Shown: positions 1 to 8,944 of the stretch, piece after piece
Numbering within the stretch: the stretch's first letter is position 1
How the letters are laid out: every line of letters starts with the position of its first letter
Origin: Roseovarius nanhaiticus
GTDB lineage: Bacteria; Pseudomonadota; Alphaproteobacteria; Rhodobacterales; Rhodobacteraceae
Length of the DNA: 64,000 nt
Direction: 5' to 3'
Assembly: GCF_900156535.1 (NCBI RefSeq)
Contig: NZ_FTNV01000004.1
Coordinates: 62,001 to 126,000, forward strand
Notes under the pieces: generated by a model
The model's database searches: none
Seen by the model: only the letters and a program-made list of their open reading frames with translations
Told to the model about the DNA's origin: nothing
Translations under genes and position numbers: made by a program

Positions 1-1868
1 AGCGCGGTATCGGTCGAATAGAGAAACACCACGGCCGAGACCGTCGTCATCGCGTTCACGAACAGGTAGATCGAAATGTCGAGGATCGCGGGTAGGCAGA
101 CGGGGACCGTGACGCGCGCAAACAGCTTCATGGTGGGCTGTTTCAGAGAGGCCGACACGGCCTCGAATTCTCCGTCCATCTGTTTGAGGGCTGTCACGGC
201 AGTCAAATGCGAGACAGTGTAGAAATGCGTGACGGTCGACACGACCAGGATGATCATCGTGCCGTAGATCACGTTCAGCGGGTTCTCGGGATTGTTGAAG
301 AAAAAGATATAGGCAAGGCCCAGAACCATGCCGGGGATCGCCATGGGCAGCATCGCAAAGCCCTGAAAGATCGCGCGCCCGGTGCGGAAGCCCTTGGACT
401 TTTCGACCAGATAGGCGCCGAAAAAGATGACCGCCGTGCCGATCACCGCCGTCAACAGGCCCAGCTTGATCGAGTTGTAATATGCCTCCCAGCCGCCGCC
501 ATCCATGCGGTCGAACTGGTAATTGCGCAAGCTGAGGCTGAGATCGTAGGGCCAGAATTTGACCAGCGCCGCGAATTGGCAGACCGCCAGGATGCCAATA
601 ATGAAAATGCCGACAAGGCAGCAGTAGATGAAAAACAGGCGGTCCATTTTCGCATCCAGCTTGGGCTGAAACGGCACCGACCGCGCCGAGAGGGATGAGA
701 CTTGCCGCGCCTGCACCATGCGGTCCACGGCGAAGGCGAGGATTGCGGGGATCACAAGGACGACCGACACGACGGCCCCCATCTCGAAATTCTGCTGCCC
801 GATGACCTGTTTGTAGATATCGACGGCCAGTACGTTGAATTGCCCGCCGATCACCTTTGGCAGGCCGAAATCGGTGATGACCAGATTGAAGACCACGAAG
901 GCCGCCGAGATCAGGCCATAGCGCGCGCCGGGAATCGTGACGGTCCAGAAGGTGCGCCAGGGCGACGCCCTGAGCGACGTCGCCGCCTCGTAAAGGCGCG
1001 CATCCGAGATGGCGAGGGCCGTGGAAATGATGATGAACGCGTGCGGAAATGTGAAAAAGACCGATCCGATGATGATCCCGATCGGGCCATAGATGGTCGC
1101 GCCGAACAACAGCTCCTTGAGCATGCCTTGATTGCCGAAAAGATAGACCAGCGCGATCCCCGGCAAGAGGGACGGCACGAGGATGGGCATCATCGCGATC
1201 AGGCGAAAGACACCCTTGAACCGCATGCAGGATCGGTTGAGCGCGTAGGCGAACCAGAAGGCGAGGCCGACGGTGATGAGGGTGCTGATCGTCGCGATCC
1301 AGAAGGAATTCTTGATCGAGTTAGACAGCGCCGGGGTCGAAAAGTACTCGACGAAATTGCTGATCCCGCGCGACTGCACGGGCCGCAAGGACACGCGCCG
1401 GAACGTGTTGCTGTCCAGCTGTTGCCACTCACTGCCGGTATAAAGCGTCGAGCCGACAAGATAGCGACCGCTCTCGCCAATGCTGCGGATGCGGTATTCC
1501 ACCGGGCTGCGAAAGCTGAAATCAGGGAAAAAGGCGGTGACGCTTAGGCGGCCATCGGAGTTCGTGTTCAGATCATCCGGGCTATAGGCCCCCGTCTGCG
1601 CGTTCAGCTCGGCGCCGGTCAGGACAGGGCCGTCGAATTGCCCGGCCTCGTCGCTGACCTGAAATTCGAACGCGGCCAAATCGAACCGGTAGGTCGAGAG
1701 AGATTTGGAAAACATGACGAAGAGCGGCATGACCAACGTGATCAGCAAATAGGCTGCGATCACGATCATCCCGCCACGCATGAGCAGGTCATCGCGGCTC
1801 AGCTTGCCACGGATGGCGGGCCCGTCCGGCATTGTCGCGGATGCGTTGGTAAGCGGTTCGCTCTGCAT
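1..1868 (-). CDS. 2-aminoethylphosphonate-type ABC transporter permease (partial, 3' end outside window)
   Basis: Inner-membrane permease of a phosphonate/iron-type ABC importer, read by translating the minus strand from the ATG at 1866-1868. The frame stays open to the window edge (over 620 codons), so the C-terminus is missing. A first membrane helix near residues 33-53 is followed by a polar, probably periplasmic stretch of about 100 residues, then two repeated sets of hydrophobic segments. Each set carries the EAA-type loop of binding-protein-dependent permeases (for example YEAATSLRASPWRTF). This fused two-module layout fits the PhnV/FbpB-like class. The start lies 1 nt after the ATPase stop, so the two are translationally coupled. 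Phosphonate rather than iron as substrate is inferred from the whole operon. Confidence 0.8.
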   Translation of the reverse strand, partial: MQSEPLTNASATMPDGPAIRGKLSRDDLLMRGGMIVIAAYLLITLVMPLFVMFSKSLSTYRFDLAAFEFQVSDEAGQFDGPVLTGAELNAQTGAYSPDDLNTNSDGRLSVTAFFPDFSFRSPVEYRIRSIGESGRYLVGSTLYTGSEWQQLDSNTFRRVSLRPVQSRGISNFVEYFSTPALSNSIKNSFWIATISTLITVGLAFWFAYALNRSCMRFKGVFRLIAMMPILVPSLLPGIALVYLFGNQGMLKELLFGATIYGPIGIIIGSVFFTFPHAFIIISTALAISDARLYEAATSLRASPWRTFWTVTIPGARYGLISAAFVVFNLVITDFGLPKVIGGQFNVLAVDIYKQVIGQQNFEMGAVVSVVLVIPAILAFAVDRMVQARQVSSLSARSVPFQPKLDAKMDRLFFIYCCLVGIFIIGILAVCQFAALVKFWPYDLSLSLRNYQFDRMDGGGWEAYYNSIKLGLLTAVIGTAVIFFGAYLVEKSKGFRTGRAIFQGFAMLPMAIPGMVLGLAYIFFFNNPENPLNVIYGTMIILVVSTVTHFYTVSHLTAVTALKQMDGEFEAVSASLKQPTMKLFARVTVPVCLPAILDISIYLFVNAMTTVSAVVFLYSTDTA

Positions 1869-1869
1869 C

Positions 1870-2985
1870 TCAGCCCTCGTCCGCCGCAAAGACCATGACG
1901 CGGCTCTTTGGCAGCTCGATCATCATGCGGCGTCCCTCGCTCAGTTCCAGCCGGCGCACCGCGTTCATCGAAAAGTTCGCATAAAGCTCGCCTTTGCCGA
2001 AGGTCGGTGACGCTAGACGGCAGCGCCAGTAAGAGCCCAGAAACTCCATCTCGGTCACTTCGACGTCGAGGGTGTTTCCTTCGGTTTCGACCTCACCCGA
2101 AGCGCCGGCCTCGGCGCCGTGCGGGATCACATCCTCGGGGCGAATCGCGACGATCACGGCGTCGCCATCCGAGAAACTATGCGGCTCGGTCTCGATCACC
2201 TTGTCGCCGACATGCACGCGGCCGGGCCCGGCCGAGGCGGCATCGAAATGATTCATGTCGCCAATAAATCCGGCGACGAACAGCGTACTGGGATGGCGGT
2301 AGACCTCGGTCGGGGTGCCGACCTGCTCGACCCGGCCGTGGTTGATGACCACGATCCGGTCGGCCATCGACAGCGCCTCTTCCTGGTCATGCGTGACCAT
2401 CACGGTCGTCACGCCCAGCTTGCGTTGGAGCTCCTTGATCTCGTGGCGCAGATAGATGCGCACCTTGGCGTCGAGCGCCGAGAGCGGCTCGTCCAGAAGC
2501 AATAGGCCCGGGTTGGTGGCGATGGCGCGGGCGAGCGCGATGCGCTGCTGCTGCCCGCCCGAGAGTTGCGCAGGATATTTCTTGCGCTGCTCCTCAAGGC
2601 CGACAAGGCCGAGAAGCTCGGTGACGCGCGCGTCGATTTCGGGCTTTTTCCGCCCGGTATTCTCTAGCCCGAACGCGATGTTGCGCTCGATCGTCAGGTT
2701 CGGGAACAGCGCGTAGGATTGAAAGACGATGCCGAAGTCACGCTCGGACGGGGGCAGGTTCGATACGTCCTTGCCGCCCTGCTCGATCTTGCCGCGCGTC
2801 TGCAGGTCCAGCCCCGCTATGGCCCGCAAAAGAGTGGTTTTGCCGCAGCCCGAGGGGCCCAGGAAGCAAACGAATTCGCCTTCCTTGATCGCCAGCGATA
2901 CGTCGCTGAGGGCCAAGAAGTCGCCAAAGGCTTTCCACAGGTTCTCGATTTTCAGATAAGCGGGGGCTGCGGTCGCCTCGGTCAC
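1870..2985 (-). CDS. 2-aminoethylphosphonate-type ABC transporter ATP-binding protein
   Basis: ATPase of the importer, 371 aa from the GTG at 2983-2985. The frame extends to a TTG at 3012, but an AAAGGA ribosome site stands about 8 nt before the GTG and the residues upstream do not look like the family. Visible motifs are Walker A (GPSGCGKTTLLRAIAG), the signature LSGGQQQRIALARA, Walker B with LLLDEPLSALDAK, and the switch histidine in VMVTHDQEEA. The C-terminal third is a TOBE-like regulatory region, as in PotA/FbpC/PhnT proteins. It hydrolyses ATP to drive the permease encoded next to it. Substrate assignment depends on the neighbouring binding protein. Confidence 0.85.
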   Translation of the reverse strand: MTEATAAPAYLKIENLWKAFGDFLALSDVSLAIKEGEFVCFLGPSGCGKTTLLRAIAGLDLQTRGKIEQGGKDVSNLPPSERDFGIVFQSYALFPNLTIERNIAFGLENTGRKKPEIDARVTELLGLVGLEEQRKKYPAQLSGGQQQRIALARAIATNPGLLLLDEPLSALDAKVRIYLRHEIKELQRKLGVTTVMVTHDQEEALSMADRIVVINHGRVEQVGTPTEVYRHPSTLFVAGFIGDMNHFDAASAGPGRVHVGDKVIETEPHSFSDGDAVIVAIRPEDVIPHGAEAGASGEVETEGNTLDVEVTEMEFLGSYWRCRLASPTFGKGELYANFSMNAVRRLELSEGRRMMIELPKSRVMVFAADEG

Positions 2986-3081
2986 GGGACGCGTCCTTTC
3001 GGGATATTTCAAATCTGGTTTGAGGGTCGCGGATGAGGGGCAGCGCGGGCGCCGCCCCTCGGTATCTGGATCAGGCCCGGA

Positions 3082-4101
3082 TCACTGGGGATCCGACTTG
3101 CCGTCGTAACGCGACTGCCATTCCTCGAGGATGCGGGCCCGGTTATTCGCCGCAAACTCAAAATCATTGTCGATCATCGCATCCGTCAGACCTTCGGGGA
3201 AATGCTCGACCGGCTGCGCGATGCCGGGAATGGCAACGACGGCATAACCGACATTGTACATCCGCATCGCATCCTCGGTGACGGTGAAATCGACCAGCTT
3301 CTGCGCGGCCTCAAGGCTATCGGTGCCGGCGACGATGGCCGTCGCTTCCATGTCCCAGCCGACGCCTTCGCTGGGTACGATGATGTCGATGGGCGCGCCG
3401 TCCGCCTTGGATTTGGCGCCGCGGAAAGCGAACGAGATACCAATCGGAATTTCACCCGATGCGGCCAGTTTGCAAGGCGCCGAGCCGGAATGGGTATAGC
3501 GCGCGATATTGTTGTGCAGCGCATCCATATAGGCCCAACCTTCCTCCTCGCCGAACATCTGCAGCCAGCTGGAGACGTCGAGGAAGCCGGTGCCCGAAGA
3601 ATTCGGGTTCGGCATGATGATGTGATTCTCGTATTGCGGATCGGTCAGATCCTTCCACGACGTCGGTGCGGTCAGGCCCAACTTGTCGCCTTCGATCGTA
3701 TTAAAGCAGACCGCAGCGACCCAGGCATCCATGCCGACCCACGCGGGAGGATTGTCCTTGTCGACGAAATTCGGGCTTAGCTTGTCCACGCCCTCGGGCG
3801 CATAGGGCTCTAGCATGCCTTCGGATTTCAGCAGCAATAGCGACGTGGCGGCCAGACCCCATACGACATCGGCTTGCGGATTGTCACGCTCGGCCAGAAG
3901 TTTGGCCGTGATGACGCCGGTTGAATCGCGCACCCAATTGATCGTGATGTCGGGATGGACCTCATTGAACTTGGCCGCGTACCGGGTCAGATCCTCGGCC
4001 TCGACGGCGGTATAGACGGTCAGCTCGGTCTCGGCGGACGCCGCGGTGGCCAAAAGGGCTGCCGTCAGGGCCGCAAAACCGGAAGTCAGTTTGAGGGTCA
4101 T
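3082..4101 (-). CDS. Periplasmic 2-aminoethylphosphonate-type ABC transporter substrate-binding protein
   Basis: Class II periplasmic binding protein of about 339 aa. I chose the ATG at 4099-4101 because it follows a GGAG site and begins a clean signal peptide (MTLKLTSGFAALTAALLATAASA, cut after ASA). The frame upstream to 4128 adds nine unlikely residues. The mature protein begins with ELTVYTAVEAEDL and contains ADVVWGLAATSLLLL and NPNSSGTGFLDVSSW, the pattern of the iron/phosphonate-binding branch (PhnS/FbpA-like). It heads a leftward operon with the ATPase and permease. It should capture the ligand in the periplasm. 2-Aminoethylphosphonate is the family-based guess, iron(III) the alternative. 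Confidence 0.8.
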   Translation of the reverse strand: MTLKLTSGFAALTAALLATAASAETELTVYTAVEAEDLTRYAAKFNEVHPDITINWVRDSTGVITAKLLAERDNPQADVVWGLAATSLLLLKSEGMLEPYAPEGVDKLSPNFVDKDNPPAWVGMDAWVAAVCFNTIEGDKLGLTAPTSWKDLTDPQYENHIIMPNPNSSGTGFLDVSSWLQMFGEEEGWAYMDALHNNIARYTHSGSAPCKLAASGEIPIGISFAFRGAKSKADGAPIDIIVPSEGVGWDMEATAIVAGTDSLEAAQKLVDFTVTEDAMRMYNVGYAVVAIPGIAQPVEHFPEGLTDAMIDNDFEFAANNRARILEEWQSRYDGKSDPQ

Positions 4102-4313
4102 GATAGTCTCCACTGTTGTAGCCGGCAAGACGCCAGCCTGATTGCTTCTGCGGCCTTCTTAGGACCGCTGTGAAACGAGACTGTGACAGAATGACCCACA
4201 TGCATAGCCGAATTAACCTATCAACCCATTAGTTTAGCTTATGGACCGGGTTGTTCGCGCGGCATTGGCGCAGGTTGCGCCCGCATAGGTTGCGGCGCAG
4301 GTGGCTTCACATG
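4102..4313. other. Intergenic region upstream of the phosphonate-type operon
   Basis: About 210 bp between the binding-protein gene and the Na/Pi gene, both leftward. It must carry the promoter of the ABC operon. I see no coding frame with family resemblance. The stretch around 4166-4195 has two CTGTGA-like words 13 bp apart, which do not meet the 11-bp spacing of a Pho box. Confidence 0.4.
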
Positions 4314-5987
4314 CTATTGATCCGGATCGTCTTCCATTGTCTGGATCAAGCGGGTCTCCAGCAACTGGCCGTTGCGGTAGAGGATGGGATAAGCCACCGC
4401 CGAGATATGGCCGTTCATGTCGCGCAGCGCGCGCAAGGTCTCGAGGTGGATATCGCTGGACTCAAAGCTGTCGGCGCGGCCCTCGGACAGGCGCTGAAGG
4501 TGGCGCTTGCGACTGCGACGCTCTTCTTGCTTGATCTCGGTCTTTTCCATGACCAGCAGGCGTGCGCTCTCCAGGTCGTCAGAAATCAGGACATTGCTGG
4601 CCAGCTTGAAATTGGCGCGGACCGCCTCGAACATATGGCGCAGTTCGGACCAGCCATCGTCGGACAGCTGCACGCCGCCCTCTTCCTTTTCCTGCGCGGT
4701 GCGCAGAAACTGTCCCGAAACCAGATCACCCGCCGCCTCAAGCCGGATGGCGTATTCCATCAGACTGCGCACGATCTTGGCCTCTTCCTTGGTATATTTG
4801 TCCATGGGGATATCCGCGACATAGCGACGAATTGACAGTAGCGCGGCGTTGACTGCGCTGTCCTGCAACTTGATCGCGCGCATGCGGGCCCGGTCGCCTT
4901 CCTGGTAAAGGGATTGGATTGGGCCATACATCCGCTCGACCAGGCCCATCATCCGCAAGATCTCGCGCTTGAGGCTGGCAATGGCCAGTTGAGGCGTGTG
5001 CACCGCATCGTGATCCAGCACGCTCACCTCCTCATGCTGTTCGGGCGCGGCCTGCGCGTTGGACGGCAGCATCGCCGCAAAGGGCCGCGCAAGCGGGCGG
5101 CAGAGCGTCAGACCCACAAGCAGCAGTGACAGATTGAATGCGACATGCGCGTAAATCAGGGACTGACCCGGCGCCGCGATGATCAAGAGGGCCGGATCGG
5201 ATCCAAGGTTAATTCCCAAAAGCGCCGCCAGCGACCAGGTGCCGCGCAGCGCCAGATTGGCCAGGGGAATGCGCCGCCCCTCGGGGTTCATGCCGCGCGT
5301 CAGATAGACCGGAATACCGGCGCTGCCCAGATTGGCGCCCAGCACCAGAGACAGTCCAGCGGCGAAGGGGATCGCGCCAATATGCACGAGGGTAACGCAC
5401 ATCAGGATTGCCGCGACGCTGGAATGCATGACAAAGGCCAGCGCCGCCCCCACGATGAAAGCGGTGATGAAATCACGCGCCAGATACTCGGCAATCGCGG
5501 GCAGGAACGCGCTATCCTTGATCGGCTCCATCGTGGCGCGCAGCAGTTGCAGCGAAATCAGGATGAAGGCGATGCCCATCAGGATCCGCCCCGCCTGCCG
5601 CCATTTGCGCCCTTCCGTCTTGATGAACAGCCAACCGCCGACCGTCAGCAAAAGCGGGATCAACCAGTCAAGACGGAAGGACAGCACCTGAATGATCAGA
5701 GCCGAGCCCAGATCGCCGCCCAACACCACGGCGAGCCCGGCAGGAAACGAAAGGTATCCCGCCGCGGCAAAGCCTGAGGCCAAAAGCGCCACCGCCGCCG
5801 AACTTTGCAGGATGAGGGCCATCACGACACCCGTCGCGCCCGATCCGGCCAGACTTTCCCGTTGGGTCAGCCACCGCTGGAACTGCGCGCCGAAGCTGCG
5901 CTCGATCCCGGTGCGCACCATGCGCACGGCAAAAAGCAGCAGCATCGTGGCGCCCGCAAGGTTCAGCAAAAAGGTGAGAATCGCCAT
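4314..5987 (-). CDS. Na/Pi cotransporter family protein with PhoU-like C-terminal domain
   Basis: 557 aa. The N-terminal half is a set of membrane helices with the duplicated signature of NptA/PNaS transporters: GVVMALILQSSAAVALLASG near residues 53-72 and FVMHSSVAAILM near residues 185-196, each with a QSS/HSS core. The C-terminal part (about 330-557) is soluble, helical and charged, like PhoU domains fused to these proteins. The likely role is sodium-coupled phosphate movement across the inner membrane. The position beside a phosphonate-type importer suggests a local phosphorus-acquisition group. The ATG at 5985-5987 gives a sensible N-terminal helix, though the ribosome site is weak. Confidence 0.85.
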   Translation of the reverse strand: MAILTFLLNLAGATMLLLFAVRMVRTGIERSFGAQFQRWLTQRESLAGSGATGVVMALILQSSAAVALLASGFAAAGYLSFPAGLAVVLGGDLGSALIIQVLSFRLDWLIPLLLTVGGWLFIKTEGRKWRQAGRILMGIAFILISLQLLRATMEPIKDSAFLPAIAEYLARDFITAFIVGAALAFVMHSSVAAILMCVTLVHIGAIPFAAGLSLVLGANLGSAGIPVYLTRGMNPEGRRIPLANLALRGTWSLAALLGINLGSDPALLIIAAPGQSLIYAHVAFNLSLLLVGLTLCRPLARPFAAMLPSNAQAAPEQHEEVSVLDHDAVHTPQLAIASLKREILRMMGLVERMYGPIQSLYQEGDRARMRAIKLQDSAVNAALLSIRRYVADIPMDKYTKEEAKIVRSLMEYAIRLEAAGDLVSGQFLRTAQEKEEGGVQLSDDGWSELRHMFEAVRANFKLASNVLISDDLESARLLVMEKTEIKQEERRSRKRHLQRLSEGRADSFESSDIHLETLRALRDMNGHISAVAYPILYRNGQLLETRLIQTMEDDPDQ

Positions 5988-6263
5988 GATTTCGGTCCGA
6001 CTCGTGCGCGGCTGGGCTGCCCCAACTCCGGGCGGCGCCAGCCTCCCGGATGGGCCGCCGGGAGGCGCTGTTAGGTGTTACAAAAACGCTACAAAGCACA
6101 GAGCGGGCGGATATCCCAGATAATTCTTGAGCTCATTGGACCAGTCCGGGCCGCGATGGCGCCGCCGATTGGGCCTGCGCCATCACGCCGGACGGAACGC
6201 AAACGCGCCCCATATGTTGGCCCGGCAGTGACCGGTTTGAAATCAGACACAAAGGAGATTGCC

Positions 6264-6860
6264 ATGAAAGTTCTCGTAGCAGGAGCCACGGGCAAGACGG
6301 GCCGCCGCGTTGTCGGCGAATTGCAGAAGATGGGGCACACGCCCATCGCCATGGTCCGAGAAAGCTCGGACACCAGCGTGCTGCCCGAGGGCGCGCAGAC
6401 CCGCGTTGCGGATCTGACGGACTTGTCGGGCGATGTCTGCGATGGGTGCGATGCCGTGATCTTTGCCGCAGGATCAGGCGGAGACACCGGCGAGGAGCTG
6501 ACCCGCAAGGTTGACCGCGACGGCGCGCAGCGCCTTGTCGATATCGCTGAAAAGGCGGGCGTATCGCGCTTTGTCATGCTCAGCTCGGTCGGCACGGAGC
6601 AGCCCGAAAAAGGCGGCGAGATGCAGCACTATCTCGAGGCCAAACGCGCGGCTGATGATCACCTCGAAGCGTCTGGCCTACCTTACGCAATCCTGCGCCC
6701 CGTCGCCTTGACCGACGAGGATGGGACGCGAGAAATGCGCTTTGGCGACGATGTGGATGTCGAGGCGAAGGCCGCCCGCGGCGACGTCGCCCATGTGCTG
6801 GCCGATGCGGTCGAGAATGCCGATTGGCAGGGGAAAAACCTGCTGATGCAATCCGTATGA
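6264..6860 (+). CDS. NAD(P)-binding SDR-family oxidoreductase (NmrA/YwnB-like)
   Basis: 198 aa Rossmann protein. The ATG at 6264 follows a strong AAAGGAG site. The frame runs upstream to 6075, but that part does not resemble a protein. The N-terminus has the dinucleotide-binding glycine motif GATGKTG (residues about 7-13), and FVMLSSVGTEQPEKGG is typical of atypical SDR/NmrA-like proteins of the YwnB/Ycf39 group. Substrate unknown. It is convergent with gyrB: before the transposon arrived the two genes shared one hairpin terminator (6869-6896). Confidence 0.8.
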   Translation: MKVLVAGATGKTGRRVVGELQKMGHTPIAMVRESSDTSVLPEGAQTRVADLTDLSGDVCDGCDAVIFAAGSGGDTGEELTRKVDRDGAQRLVDIAEKAGVSRFVMLSSVGTEQPEKGGEMQHYLEAKRAADDHLEASGLPYAILRPVALTDEDGTREMRFGDDVDVEAKAARGDVAHVLADAVENADWQGKNLLMQSV

Positions 6861-6868
6861 CGCGATAT

Positions 6869-6896
6869 GCCGAGGGCCGTTTTTGCGGCCCTCGGC
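6869..6896. terminator. Hairpin terminator between the SDR gene and the ancestral gyrB end
   Basis: Perfect 11-bp stem, GCCGAGGGCCG and its complement, with a 6-nt loop TTTTTG. It starts 9 nt after the SDR stop codon. In the reconstructed empty site it also lies about 8 nt after the gyrB stop, so it probably served both convergent genes. The transposon now separates it from gyrB. Confidence 0.65.
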
Positions 6897-6897
6897 A

Positions 6898-6902
6898 CTA
6901 CG
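6898..6902. repeat. Target-site duplication, left copy (CTACG)
   Basis: CTACG directly before the transposon start TGTAG at 6903. The same five bases follow the transposon end CTACA at 28704-28708. Five-bp duplications are the rule for Tn7-family transposition. Confidence 0.9.
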
Positions 6903-7035
6903 TGTAGTATGCCGCGTAGCCGTGCGCGCTCTGCATTTGATCGTTGGAGAAAATCGCCAGTTCAGGCCCAATAGTTTGCGCACTGTTTGCCCAAAGACTT
7001 GCGCGATTTGCCTATAATATTGCGCGTCCTGCGTG
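6903..7035. repeat. Left transposon end with terminal inverted repeat and subterminal TnsB-site-like repeats
   Basis: The terminal repeat 6903-6928 ends in CGTGCGCG, as does the right-end copy. Further inside are three similar words at about 6975-6990 (TTTGCGCACTGTTTGC), 6998-7011 (CTTGCGCGATTTGC) and 7019-7032 (ATTGCGCGTCCTGC), spaced 21-24 bp. Spaced arrays of this kind are the usual TnsB binding sites. About 46 bp separate the terminal copy from the next, so this end is looser than the other. Confidence 0.75.
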
Positions 7036-7108
7036 CCACTTCGTGTCGGCGATCGCCCTGTATTTTGATATACCGAATCTGGACAGCAGTCCAGCGCTCA
7101 GAAATGCC

Positions 7109-7140
7109 GAAAGCCGCCAAGGCATCCCCTGGCGGCTTTC
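7109..7140 (-). terminator. Terminator of the tns operon
   Basis: Perfect 11-bp stem (GAAAGCCGCCA and its complement) with a 10-nt loop, 23 bp beyond the tniQ stop codon. It would stop the leftward tns transcript before it leaves the element. There is no long T run, so efficiency is uncertain. Confidence 0.6.
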
Positions 7141-7162
7141 AGATAGTGCGCGACTGGATCGA

Positions 7163-8944
7163 TCAGGTTGGCGGAAACGCAATCATCCGGGCAATGTCAC
7201 CGGTTCGGATCAGATGCCCACGGGATGATGTCCCTACCGGCTGCGACCCGACCGAGGAGATCCCGCGATCTGCGAGGGATGCGAGCAGCTTTCGCGAGGT
7301 AGTCTTGCCTTCCTTCGCAAGGTCCGAGACCACCTGGAATTCCTGGCGGAACCGGGAGAGCGCTTCCTCAGAAATCTGCCAGACGTTGAAAGAGCCTCGC
7401 TTTCCTCTGGTCGCTTGAAGCAAACCCTGCTCGCACCACCCGGTAACGCATTCGGGCTTCCACCCGGAAAATCCCGCAATCTCTCCGGCAGTCCATGCAC
7501 GCGCGCCGCCCTGCTCTTGCAAAAGACGGGAGATCTCCGCTTCGCTGAACAGGGCATCACCGAGGCTATCATCTTGAGCGAATTTCAGCGCCCGAAGTTC
7601 ACGGTTGGCTATCAGGCGATAGATCTTCAGGACCGCGGTCCGATCGGTCGTCCTGCGCAGGTTGATCTTCCGAAAGGAGACGAGCCCAGCGGGATCTGCG
7701 TTGTCGTCTCGGGGGCCCTGCCGGATTCTATCCAATATATTGCGGATATTTTCGAGGTCGAAAACACCATCGACACAGGGATGCGGTGGCATCCTGCATT
7801 CATCACCAAAAAACTTCGCCTCATCCATGAGTTGGAATTGTTTTCGCGAAACACCGAGGATGCTGCGGACCTTTTCCTTGGTCCCGGATCGTGCTCGTAG
7901 CTCGTGAACCTCTTCAACATCTTGCATTCTGACAATCGTATGGAGGTGACCGGTGCCTGACCTTCCCTGCGACCCAATCATCGTTCCGTCTCGAACTGCC
8001 TCGACAACCCTCTCGCTCCGAATGCCCAGAATATCTCCAGCCTGAGCCGCGCTCACCCAAGTAGAGCCATCTTTATGACGATTGGTCTTGTATGCGTCAC
8101 CACACACTGTGCTGACAACGATGAGGCACCGGGACAGAAGTGCTTTAGCCAACGCACCTTTCTGCCTAAGAAGACCGCGATACCAGGCGCCCAACCGCAT
8201 GGCGGCCGTCATACCCTCTGCACCCGGAGCGTTCCATCTTTGCACGACGTGATCGTCGAATGCCGTTGGCCAATCGAGCAGGAGAGCTTCAACCGGTTTC
8301 AGCCAGGCGCGCGCTTCTGTGACGGTCTTGGGATAGATCGACTTGCCTTCTTTCCCGGTCCGCGCCTTGGCCATGTTTGCGCTCAAAAACCACACCGTGC
8401 GGGCATTGTGCAAACCGTCGTCTGCACAAAGCTCAACACCCGCAAGTTTGGCTGATCGCCCCGCTATCATCCTTGAGAATTCGGTCTCGAGAGAGCTGGC
8501 TGGCACAGCATTCGCATCGCCGTAGTGAGCGCCGCATAGGCAGCCCGCATACCCGTCACCAAGCAGGGTCAGAGGCCCCCCACAGCCGGGGCATTCATCG
8601 ATCAGCTGACAGCCGTGCTCGGCACATGCCGAAACCATAGCGTGTCGCCACTCTTTCCGGCGAGGTTGACAGGCGGCGATACATGATGGGCAAACCGGGT
8701 CGCGATGCATTCGATGGAACGACCAGTCGAGCGCAGGGTCTTTTGACTGGGCGGACGGCAGGATCGGCTCCAGCGTCGCCAAGTCAATATCGAGATCCTC
8801 GGCCAGTCGCTCAGCCTCCTCGACCATAGCGCGCCCGTAGGACTGCCCGAGCATCGTTAGGAAACCGCCTGCTTCAGGGAAGCCTTCCGCGTCCGACCGT
8901 CGCTTGATGTAGCCGAGAAGGCTTTCGTGTGTCTCAGGTGTCAT
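7163..8944 (-). CDS. tniQ: TniQ/TnsD-family target-selection protein
   Basis: 593 aa. The N-terminal part has the TniQ zinc-finger pattern: CPSCIAAC near 85-92, then C-x5-C and the CPGCGG pair near 107-123, with the family tripeptide SLLGYI near the start (a Tn7 TnsD hallmark region). The rest is long, about twice a minimal TniQ, with probable helix-turn-helix segments (SAAQAGDILGIRSERVVEAV around 310-330, TAGEIAGFSGWKPECVTGW near 495). A length close to TnsD suggests it can bind a fixed chromosomal site by itself. Its start overlaps the tnsC stop by 4 nt. I infer that it recognises the gyrB 3' region, but no binding site is proven. Confidence 0.85.
   Translation of the reverse strand: MTPETHESLLGYIKRRSDAEGFPEAGGFLTMLGQSYGRAMVEEAERLAEDLDIDLATLEPILPSAQSKDPALDWSFHRMHRDPVCPSCIAACQPRRKEWRHAMVSACAEHGCQLIDECPGCGGPLTLLGDGYAGCLCGAHYGDANAVPASSLETEFSRMIAGRSAKLAGVELCADDGLHNARTVWFLSANMAKARTGKEGKSIYPKTVTEARAWLKPVEALLLDWPTAFDDHVVQRWNAPGAEGMTAAMRLGAWYRGLLRQKGALAKALLSRCLIVVSTVCGDAYKTNRHKDGSTWVSAAQAGDILGIRSERVVEAVRDGTMIGSQGRSGTGHLHTIVRMQDVEEVHELRARSGTKEKVRSILGVSRKQFQLMDEAKFFGDECRMPPHPCVDGVFDLENIRNILDRIRQGPRDDNADPAGLVSFRKINLRRTTDRTAVLKIYRLIANRELRALKFAQDDSLGDALFSEAEISRLLQEQGGARAWTAGEIAGFSGWKPECVTGWCEQGLLQATRGKRGSFNVWQISEEALSRFRQEFQVVSDLAKEGKTTSRKLLASLADRGISSVGSQPVGTSSRGHLIRTGDIARMIAFPPT

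Noticed and set aside
4160..4200. Possible Pho box upstream of the phosphonate-type binding protein gene
   Set aside because: Two CTGTGA-like words are 13 bp apart instead of the 11-bp repeat of Pho boxes, and the matches are weak.
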